The translations under genes and the position numbers were made by a program. Below the pieces are notes generated by a model. It was given only the letters and a program-made list of their open reading frames with translations. It did no database searches and had not been told where the DNA came from. A stretch of DNA of 64,000 nucleotides from an uncultured Bacteroidales bacterium (GTDB lineage: Bacteria > Bacteroidota > Bacteroidia > Bacteroidales > Paludibacteraceae): contig CAMKDV010000014.1 of the NCBI GenBank assembly GCA_946411385.1, positions 1-64,000 of the forward strand. Direction: 5' to 3'. Shown here in pieces: positions 1 to 6,600 of this stretch. How positions within the stretch are numbered: position 1 is the stretch's first letter; the number at the start of each line of letters is the position of its first letter.

Positions 1-66
1 TATTTACAATGGGTCAGACCATGTTCCAGCCTGCAAAATGACCTATACGCCTAAATTTTTTAGATT

Positions 67-327
67 TCACACTACACGCCATCCTTTGATACAGTAGTCG
101 GTGAACATATCTGCCAGTCTGTCCGTCATCCATCCTTTCTTTCTGGCGTCGGAGATGTTAGCCGATGAGCCTTTTCCCGTCCGTTCGAGCCATCGTGTAA
201 AGCCATAGAGCAGTTCATCGAAGGCCTCATCGAGGCACATGTATTCTCCCCATGGATCAACGTCGATGCGATAGTTCATCTTGGCTTGTAGTTGACGCTT
301 GATTGTGATTAACTTGATGTGTACCAT
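67..327 (-). CDS. Hypothetical protein, 86 aa
   Basis: I do not recognise this protein. It is soluble and acidic, rich in Trp and Asp, with no signal peptide or membrane segment. The start at 327 is chosen over an upstream in-frame one at 381 because the latter lies inside the preceding gene; this leaves a 4-bp gap to that gene. It is the last gene seen of a run of short same-strand orphan genes (67-1735) that looks like an accessory or prophage-derived segment. Coding status rests on an intact frame and tight packing. Confidence 0.55.
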   Translation of the reverse strand: MVHIKLITIKRQLQAKMNYRIDVDPWGEYMCLDEAFDELLYGFTRWLERTGKGSSANISDARKKGWMTDRLADMFTDYCIKGWRVV

Positions 328-331
328 AGCA

Positions 332-751
332 TTACTTTTTTGATTTCTTTTTAGCGAATGACGGCTCGTACTTGTAGACATAAGCGTTGAAGATGGCGTA
401 AACGAGTTTTCCGTCGCTCTTGGTCTTTTCGTGCCATTCGTCGTACTTTCTGCCTGCGTAGGCGCGATAGTTCTCGTAATTGGCTATCTGCAATTGCACT
501 ACTTGCAGCGCTTTCTTTGCATCGCCGCTACCCTTTACCTCGTCGTAGTAATGCTCTTGAATGAGCGCCACCGCTTCGTTTAGGATGTTATGCCGGCGTA
601 CTTTGTTTTTCTCCTCGGCGCTTGCATTGCTCTTGCATTTGTGAGGTATCTGAGCGTTCATGAACTGCTTGCCGTACCTGATACTGAACACGTAACCGGC
701 AAATGTTCCGCGCAGTCTAACCGTTGGGTCTGATAAAATTACCTTTGCCAT
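332..751 (-). CDS. Hypothetical protein, 139 aa
   Basis: Unrecognised, strongly basic protein with a C-terminal lysine-rich tail (AKKKSKK). The first 40 residues are predicted beta-rich and the middle looks helical (residues ~55-95). It has no signal peptide or membrane segment. The ATG at 751 sits inside the last codons of the small ORF 739-876, and the next gene begins 4 bp after its stop, so it reads as part of a translationally coupled run. The basic character would suit nucleic-acid binding, but that is inference only. Confidence 0.6.
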   Translation of the reverse strand: MAKVILSDPTVRLRGTFAGYVFSIRYGKQFMNAQIPHKCKSNASAEEKNKVRRHNILNEAVALIQEHYYDEVKGSGDAKKALQVVQLQIANYENYRAYAGRKYDEWHEKTKSDGKLVYAIFNAYVYKYEPSFAKKKSKK

Positions 752-876
752 AATTTCTTGGTTTTGTCGGGTTGATTATTTTGCTCTTTCGAGCGTCGAT
801 TACTGTAGATGGGCGCTATCTCTTGCGCGTATATGCGGGAAAATATGCGCCGCAATTGTTGGTCTTGAGGCTTCAT
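739..876 (-). CDS. Small ORF, 45 aa, overlapping the next gene
   Basis: ATG at 876 and TAA at 739-741. The product is a very basic, Gln-rich 45-residue peptide starting MKPQDQQLRR and ending KLWQR. Its last 13 nt overlap the start of the 139-aa gene, the usual arrangement for coupled translation. It fills what would otherwise be a 160-bp gap in a tightly packed run. No family is recognised, and it could be chance coding. Confidence 0.4.
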   Translation of the reverse strand: MKPQDQQLRRIFSRIYAQEIAPIYSNRRSKEQNNQPDKTKKLWQR

Positions 877-913
877 TTTGGTCAAAAATTACCAATATTT
901 CCAAAAATTGCAA

Positions 914-1267
914 TCAGAGAACAAAATCTCCCTTTATCTCCATGCCATACTCTTCCGCTTCCTCTCGCGTGTAGATTCCTCCTGCGCCCTTGTAGATAGC
1001 ACGAACGAGCGGCCCCTTGGGCAAAGTGTGTGCGCCGTTGTAGTTGGTTGGCTCGGGCTCGGGGAAGCGCTTCACCCAATAGAACGGATTCTCGTTCGGC
1101 GCTCCGTAGGTCTTGAGGTAGGTATGCATCGCTTTTCTCGCCATTGGAGTTCGCTCCTTCGCCCACCAGCCCCAGGTTATCCCTTTTCTGTTACGCGCTT
1201 TCTCCGAACTAAGGAAATAATCCCAGAACTCATCGTTAAATTGTCTGTACAATGATTTGATGTCCAT
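914..1267 (-). CDS. Hypothetical protein, 117 aa
   Basis: Unrecognised soluble protein beginning MDIKSLYRQFNDEFWDYF, rich in Trp, Tyr and Pro in the middle. I take the ATG at 1267 rather than an upstream in-frame start at 1309, because the extra residues come from the hairpin-rich leader. The gene lies downstream of the 25-bp tandem array at 1386-1510 and the hairpin at 1298-1328, which together form its leader. Same strand and probably the same transcript as its neighbours. Confidence 0.55.
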   Translation of the reverse strand: MDIKSLYRQFNDEFWDYFLSSEKARNRKGITWGWWAKERTPMARKAMHTYLKTYGAPNENPFYWVKRFPEPEPTNYNGAHTLPKGPLVRAIYKGAGGIYTREEAEEYGMEIKGDFVL

Positions 1268-1297
1268 AATAAAAAATTCTTTTTCCCTTTCCCCAAA

Positions 1298-1328
1298 CCC
1301 TAATCCCATTAGTATAGTGGGATTAGGG
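1298..1328. promoter_or_regulatory. Perfect 11-bp hairpin in leader of the 117-aa gene
   Basis: CCCTAATCCCA at 1298-1308 pairs with TGGGATTAGGG at 1318-1328 around a 9-nt loop. It lies between two minus-strand genes, 31 nt upstream of the start at 1267. No U-run follows directly, so it may be an attenuator, an RNA processing site or a protein-binding palindrome rather than a simple terminator. Confidence 0.5.
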
Positions 1329-1385
1329 ATTAGAGACGAGAGTATTTATTTTTTCTTTTTGGTTCTTTTTCTTTTTTGTGATTTC

Positions 1386-1510
1386 CCTTTCACTTTTCAC
1401 CTTCCTTTTTCCTTTCACTTTTCACCTTCCTTTTTCCTTTCACTTTTCACTTTTCATTTTCCTTTCACTTTTCACCTTCCTTTTTCCTTTCACTTTTCAC
1501 CTTTCAATTT
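1386..1510. repeat. Five tandem 25-bp units built from heptamers
   Basis: Exactly five 25-bp units begin at 1386, 1411, 1436, 1461 and 1486. Each starts with CCTTTCA then CTTTTCA. Units 1, 2 and 4 are identical; unit 3 and unit 5 differ near their 3' halves, and unit 5 ends in CCTTTCA plus ATTT. Internally a unit is three 7-bp blocks plus four bases. The right end overlaps the last eight codons and stop codon of the 81-aa gene at 1490-1735. The same CCTTTCA heptamer makes up other intergenic arrays in this window. Confidence 0.95.
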
Positions 1511-1735
1511 AATCCTTACCGTCTCGGGGAGTGGTTTGCCCATGTCTACCTCGCATAAGCCGTCGTGACGGATCAGGCTGTAGGCGCCACGCCATAAGGG
1601 ATGCACTTTGTGATTGAAGTACCTGTCTTTGTTGATGCGCCTCTCCATCTCTTCATAGGCGGCTGTCGGGTCATCGGTATAGATGGCATCAAAGATGCCC
1701 GAGATACAAATGCCGTTCTTTCTTACGTGAAACAT
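1490..1735 (-). CDS. Hypothetical protein, 81 aa, 3' end inside the repeat array
   Basis: Unrecognised small protein starting MFHVRKNGICISG. Residues ~20-60 are charged and probably helical. Its C-terminal residues KLKGEK and its TGA stop are read from the tandem array at 1386-1510, the same peptide motif (KLKGE) that ends Lgt at 33905. This suggests the native 3' end was extended or replaced by the array. The stop of the HNH gene's neighbour spacing is 11 bp (to 1747), consistent with an operon. Confidence 0.55.
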   Translation of the reverse strand: MFHVRKNGICISGIFDAIYTDDPTAAYEEMERRINKDRYFNHKVHPLWRGAYSLIRHDGLCEVDMGKPLPETVRIKLKGEK

Positions 1736-1746
1736 AGCCGTGCGAT

Positions 1747-2934
1747 TTAGAGGGAGTTAGCGGTTAAGTAGAGCCTTTCTCCGGCGTTCACATATACAGG
1801 CGTGCTGACGTCCTGAACAGGTACAGCCGTGATAAGGTCCGCGATGTGGAAACTACGCCAACCGCCTTGCGTGATGTCGTAATAGGCGATGGTGGTGTAG
1901 TTCGGCTCTATCATGCTGCTGCCAGTACCTTTGGGCATCTTCGAGCCTGGGATATAGTCCGCACACAGCGTGCCTATGCGCCTCACTTCCTCGCCGTTGC
2001 GCTTGGTGTAGATGATTTTCACTAAGCCTTTTTGCATAGCCGTGCGCACGTCCTGTATGCGCCATGCGTCGTTGACGGCGCGTTTCCAGTCGGGCTGGAC
2101 ATCGGTGATGGTACTAAAGTCGCAGTCGCGACGGTAGATGATATGCGCCATACTCATGACGCGCTGATGATTCTTATTGTTTGTTTTCATTGTTGTAGTT
2201 TTTGGGGTTGTTTTGGGTAATTTTGGACAAATTATTTCCTGGCTCTTCTTATTTTGTCTATTGTCCCGCATGGTATGCGGGTACTCTTCTTTGCCGAACG
2301 CGTATCGAAGTTCTTCGTAGGTCATTGATTTGGGCTCAAGCCCGTTCTTGCGTATTAAGTTGCTAACCATACGGCGACGGTTGTTCTCATGCGAGGTAAC
2401 GTACTCTAAATTTTCTGCATTGCAATCATCGTGCACGCTGTTGAGGTGGTCGACTTGCAGGTACACGTCGATGAATACATAATTGCCGTCTTGGTCTTGT
2501 ACGAAGTTGCCTTGCGCGTCAAGCAAGTGATCACGGTAGTACATGCGTCCGCGCTCGTAATCCATGTAGCAAGGGCGGTAATATCCATCGGGTAATGTGA
2601 TATACAACGGACGTCGGCACCAAGCGAAAGCAACGAGGATGTGGCAGAACTTGCAGCCGAACTGACGCATGGCGGGATAACAGCTATGATAACCGCTTGG
2701 CATCTTACACCATCCCTTGCGTCTGCTCGATGAATAACCGGGCATTTGCATGTGCCATCCGTCTTTCTCACGGGTAAAGAACTGCCCAAACTGCGAGCAG
2801 TACAAGATCTTGGCAACTTCACCGCGCTTGTCGATGCCGAAAAGGCAGCTACGAAGTTCAGGCAAGCCGTTGCCGGGGTTGACGACATGCATCTCGTCGT
2901 CGTGGGGAAAGCCCCATTTAGTAATTTTAGCCAT
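1747..2934 (-). CDS. HNH-type nuclease domain fused to WYL_2-like SH3-fold domain, 395 aa
   Basis: Residues ~90-190 show an HNH arrangement: C97-H98 in CHILVAFAW, then D162-H163 in VDHLNSVHDDCNAENLEY and a downstream HENNRRR helix typical of HNH_3 nucleases from phages and mobile elements. Residues ~265-395 resemble the Bacteroidales WYL_2/DUF2693 Sm-like SH3 domain (VKIIYTKRNGEEVRRIGTL then YYDITQGGWRSF). The two halves are joined at residues ~235-250 by a low-complexity KLPKTTPKTT linker whose DNA looks like an intergenic leader, with an ATG at 2190 that would start the second domain alone. I infer a recent fusion of two genes by loss of a stop. Family calls come from motif memory, not from a search. 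Confidence 0.6.
   Translation of the reverse strand: MAKITKWGFPHDDEMHVVNPGNGLPELRSCLFGIDKRGEVAKILYCSQFGQFFTREKDGWHMQMPGYSSSRRKGWCKMPSGYHSCYPAMRQFGCKFCHILVAFAWCRRPLYITLPDGYYRPCYMDYERGRMYYRDHLLDAQGNFVQDQDGNYVFIDVYLQVDHLNSVHDDCNAENLEYVTSHENNRRRMVSNLIRKNGLEPKSMTYEELRYAFGKEEYPHTMRDNRQNKKSQEIICPKLPKTTPKTTTMKTNNKNHQRVMSMAHIIYRRDCDFSTITDVQPDWKRAVNDAWRIQDVRTAMQKGLVKIIYTKRNGEEVRRIGTLCADYIPGSKMPKGTGSSMIEPNYTTIAYYDITQGGWRSFHIADLITAVPVQDVSTPVYVNAGERLYLTANSL
2211..2232. repeat. 22-bp sequence repeated exactly at 47085-47106
   Basis: The 22-bp block starts TTTTGGGTAATTTT and ends GGACAAAT, and recurs without mismatch at 47085-47106 in the same orientation. Similarity extends ~12 bp further 5' with a few differences. 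Here it lies in the DNA encoding the linker of the HNH fusion; at 47 kb it is non-coding. Confidence 0.85.
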
Positions 2935-2964
2935 AATTGTTTTGTTTGAAAAATTAACAAAAAT

Positions 2965-2978
2965 GACTGCCGGCAGTC
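2965..2978. promoter_or_regulatory. Perfect 14-bp palindrome, candidate operator
   Basis: GACTGCCGGCAGTC is perfectly self-complementary. It lies 31 bp upstream of the HNH-fusion start and ~20 bp downstream of a minus-strand TAATTTTG (2999-3006), so it would be in the 5' leader or at the start of transcription. A dimeric repressor site is a reasonable reading; an RNA hairpin without loop is less likely. Confidence 0.5.
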
Positions 2979-2994
2979 TTTAACTTGAAATTTC

Positions 2995-3027
2995 GGTGCA
3001 AAATTACAACAAATTTTTGTAACTTTG
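2995..3027 (+). promoter_or_regulatory. Promoter for the 85-aa orphan gene
   Basis: The -7 element TAACTTTG at 3020-3027 is preceded by a T-rich run, as in the other promoters of this window. The -33 element is weak (GGTG at 2995-2998, 21-nt spacer). It overlaps the divergent minus-strand -7 element TAATTTTG at 2999-3006, so the two genes could be co-regulated. Confidence 0.5.
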
Positions 3028-3065
3028 TAGGTAAAAATTACCAATGATTTTTGAAAAATTTTGTT

Positions 3066-3323
3066 ATGAGACGTACCGAATTGAAAGAAATTTTGCAGAA
3101 AAACACAGAAGAAAGCCGCTGGTATTACCATCGGTATCCATGTTTGTATCGTGATTTGATGCTGTGGGAATATTATTTGCAATGCGTATCCCTACGCCGC
3201 AAACAAAAAATCCATGCTCCAAAGAACAGAGCACGGCTTGATGTGTGCGATGATTACGCGATTAGCGAGAAAACTTTCTACGCCATCCGTCGCACATTAT
3301 GCGAGTTGTGTGAAGATGTTTAG
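3066..3323 (+). CDS. Hypothetical protein, 85 aa
   Basis: Unrecognised basic protein, MRRTELKEILQKN onward, with aromatic patches (WYYHRYP, LWEYY). The start is the ATG at 3066; an in-frame TTG at 3051 is less likely. A good -7 element lies ~40 bp upstream and a stable hairpin follows 22 bp after the stop, so this looks like an independent single-gene transcript running opposite to its neighbours. The C-terminal half (DYAISEKTFYAIRRTLCEL) could be a helix-turn-helix-like unit, but I would not assign it. Confidence 0.55.
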   Translation: MRRTELKEILQKNTEESRWYYHRYPCLYRDLMLWEYYLQCVSLRRKQKIHAPKNRARLDVCDDYAISEKTFYAIRRTLCELCEDV

Positions 3324-3345
3324 GGTTAGACTCTTTTCGTACATG

Positions 3346-3387
3346 CAGGCAGCAATCAGCTGCTATTTGCCGGCTGACTGCTGCCTG
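3346..3387 (+). terminator. Long hairpin after the 85-aa gene
   Basis: CAGGCAGCAATCAGC (3346-3360) pairs with GCTGACTGCTGCCTG (3373-3387) with one mismatch and a 12-nt loop. It begins 22 bp after the stop codon at 3323. No strong U-run follows, so the termination role is inferred from position. Confidence 0.55.
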
Positions 3388-3408
3388 TAGAAAGTTGCTT
3401 GTAGCAGT

Positions 3409-3441
3409 ATTGTAGCGGTATTGTGGCGGTATTATAGCGGT
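3409..3441. repeat. Short tandem GTATTGTAGCG-like repeat
   Basis: Three imperfect 11-bp copies (tattgtagcgg, tattgtggcgg, tattatagcgg) run into the 3' end of the 47-aa ORF. A second 11-bp tandem occurs at 18341-18395 with a different sequence. Confidence 0.6.
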
Positions 3442-3575
3442 GCACCGCCTTCGCCTGTGCCTATGCCGGGAATATAATCTCCACCGCTACTGATGGACAA
3501 CGGATCCATCAAACGATCGCTGACCAGCTCCTGAATGCTCGTCTGCGGATTGATATATAGTTGTTTCGTTTTCAT
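3432..3575 (-). CDS. Small peptide ORF, 47 aa, Gly-rich C-terminus
   Basis: ATG at 3575 and TAA at 3432-3434. The N-terminus MKTKQLYINPQTSIQEL resembles the short orphan peptides starting MKKxYIxP that are often seen beside secreted and fimbrial genes in Bacteroidales. The C-terminal ~18 residues are Gly-rich (GIGTGEGGAPL). It lies 57 bp downstream of the 1825-aa secreted protein on the same strand, with a heptamer array between. Function is unknown; precursor peptide or small surface-associated protein are both possible. Confidence 0.55.
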   Translation of the reverse strand: MKTKQLYINPQTSIQELVSDRLMDPLSISSGGDYIPGIGTGEGGAPL

Positions 3576-3596
3576 ATCTTTATCATTTTTCTTTAA

Positions 3597-3631
3597 ACTC
3601 TAAACACTAAACTCTAAACACTAAACACTAA
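3597..3631. repeat. Five tandem heptamers (ACTCTAA/ACACTAA)
   Basis: The 35 bp directly after the stop of the 1825-aa gene are ACTCTAA, ACACTAA, ACTCTAA, ACACTAA, ACACTAA. The period is 7, the same as the other intergenic arrays, but the unit is unrelated. Confidence 0.9.
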
Positions 3632-3632
3632 A

Positions 3633-6600
3633 CTATCTCACTTCGCGGAGCCGTCCATCGATGGTATATTCCTGTCCGTTGCGGATGATGATCAGTTGTC
3701 CGTCGCGAATAACTTTCTGTACGGTATTGTCCTCCGGAGCGATGGTCTCATCCAGCTCGGTAGCAGCATCTTCCTGGAAGACGATACGTGCGCTACAGCT
3801 GCTCGGGTTAGGAATGGCCGACAGGTCGAAGTATGCGCGGAAGGCGTTGGTGAGGATATCCGTGGAGTAGGGGTAGAGATAGCTGCCCGTGCCGAGATAG
3901 AAGTTAGCTTCGTTGGCCTCGACGGTTGTCCGGTCGTACAAGCCGTGCAGAGTGACAACGCCTACGGTGTAGTCGGGATCAGCAGCGTCGATGGTAACGT
4001 TGTGGAAGACAATATCTTCGTTTATATCCTGACCTGTATGGAACAAGCACGGCACGCCGGCTTCGATGGCAGTATGGTCGGCGAAGCGCAGCAGCAGTGC
4101 GTTAGCGGATTTCATTCTCGCTTCTTCGAGTTTCGCTACCCTGTATCCGCTGCCGAAGATTGCCTGCATCTGCTCAGCCGAAACGTCGAACGGCAATACC
4201 AAGGTATACCACGGCACATCTGCGCTGAACGTACGCTGGAGGGTGACGTCAGCCGTAATGCCGTCTATCATGTCTAGTATCTCGGTGTTGGCATCGGATG
4301 TCTCGGCGAAGGTCAGAGCCAACGGATACTCATAGCAGCCAACGTGCGTGATGTCACCACGTTCATTGCCTTCGATGTCGTGATCGATACCTTCAATTTG
4401 CGCTACGATAAGATTGATGTTGCCTGTGTAGGCTGCTGCGGGCTTGTACGTCTCACTGAAGGCTACTTGCTGCCATTTGTTATTTTCCTTGTATGTGGCA
4501 GCCAGATCATCGAAGGTGGTTGCACTCGGCGTAACAGCTGCATTTGTTCCGGCATGGTAGAAGACGTTTCCGCTCACGGCAGAAGGCAGCGTGCCGCTGA
4601 TGAGCGAGTTGTGCGCTTCGGTCTCATCGCTGACGAAGAGGTTGTTCTGGATGATGTGGGCTTTGGTGTTTTCCAAACGTATACAAGCTATCGGAGCAGT
4701 ACTACTCAATGCTGTAGACGGTTTCTTTGTCAAACTTGCAAGGTGGAAAGTGTTATGACGAATCTCGCACAAGTCGGTACAAGCGATGTATGTGAGCACC
4801 ATATCCTTGCCGCCTGCATTATTATTAATGGCATCCATGCCGGAGAAATAGTTGTTCTCAACAATCCATGTAGCAACTGTACCACCTCCTACTGCTGTAA
4901 TGGCGCGTATGCCTACGGGTGCAGAAGATGTGCTGTTATTCACATTATTAGTTTTCAACTCCGTAAACATGTTTTCACGAACGGTAATTGTTCCGCGTTG
5001 ACTATTACCTAAAATGGCGTGTGCAAGATAACCGCCAGATGCACTTGGCAGACGGAACGTGTTTCCTTCAAATATAGCTCCATCTGCGCCGTTGATGAAT
5101 ACGCCACGCAGTTTTGAAACAATCTCACAGCCACGCAAGTAGCAATCCTTTGGCTTACCGGCTGTAGTAGCACTTTGCGAACCGTTGAAGTATACAGCCT
5201 GAGCATTATCAACGCCAGTCACCTGCATATAACAATTATCAAATCCTACGCCTGTAGGAGCCTTGTCGCTGCCTTTCTCCGTGCGGAAATGGACTACATA
5301 GTTTGTGTTTTCTGTACGCCCATTGATAAGCCGACAATTGCGAACCTCGGAGTCGGTAACTTTTCCATAGTATACTACAACAACGCCACCGATTGTACCT
5401 GCTTGGAACTCAAGATATTGTCCTTCGCCGTTGTACGAACCGTCGATGATAATATTCTTGGTGTCGGTTGAAGCCCAACCAGATAGGTCGTAACCAATCA
5501 TAATGTGTCCTGAAGGTCCGGCATTATCCGGCGCGGTGCCAAAGGATATCGTACGTTTGGTATTGCCGTCCGGACGGATGGTGAGCGTGTAATCAGAGTT
5601 GTTGACGATGCCGCTGTTTGCCGATTCCGAAAGGTCGGCGCAGATGAGGAAGGTTACATCAGCGGAGAGGCTGCGCAGGTTGATATCTTCACATGCAGCG
5701 TGCAACGTAGCGTAGTCAGGTTCTGCACCGCCAATCTTGTACGTACCTGCCATTGGCAGCGGAGCTGTAACGGTTACGGTACATTGGTCGGATTGCTCGC
5801 CTGCTGTAGCGGTAATGATAGCCGTTCCGGCAGAAACAGCGGTAACGACACCCTCATCCGAAACCGTAGCCACACTCTCGTTGCCCGATGACCAGATTAC
5901 CGTAACTACGGCATCATCCGGATCAACTTCGGCGGTCAGCGTTTCGGTTTCTCCTACAACCAACGAGGTCTCATCTTTGTTCAGCGTGACGCTATTGATG
6001 GTTACAGCGAAGAAATCTTCTTCCGTATACTTGCTGATGACGTTATCTTTTTGCAGATACAGAACCAAGTCATCCTCGTTGCGTACAGCAAATACAGCGC
6101 GATAGGTGGCGGTATTTGCAGCATCAATATCCTTAACGGAAACGGCGTCAGCCAATCCGGAAGTGATGTTGTAGATAGATATACCGGCCGCTGTCGGGAT
6201 AACCATATACTTGATTGCATCTTCCGTAAAGAAGTATGAGCCAACTGTAGGTGCATCAATAACTTCTGTCGTGTTGTAGGTGGCAGCTTCACCGCTCGTA
6301 GCATTCTCGATAACCTCTATCGGGCGGCACAGACTGCCGGTAATGATAAAGTCACCGTTCAATGGTGAAGGATGAATTTGTACGTCTGTTCCGATTGTTG
6401 TTGCTTTGATAGCAGAAGTGCCACCGGCAACTACAGAGCGGTTATAACGCGTATTCTGATGTACACCATCTGTCAAATTGATTAATACATAACGGTATTC
6501 AGATGGTGAGTTCTTGTTGACAACAATACCGATAGCCTGTGACGTTCCTGTCGTTGAGTTTCCGACAAACGTAAGAGCTCCAACAGTAATAGCGTCATTT

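Noticed and set aside
1..66. Coding sequence at the left edge
   Set aside because: No open frame of useful length on either strand; too short to judge.
1257..1568. Open frame on the + strand through the tandem array
   Set aside because: The product is only FHLPFSFHFSP-type repeat from the 25-bp array; it is a by-product of a period that leaves the frame open.
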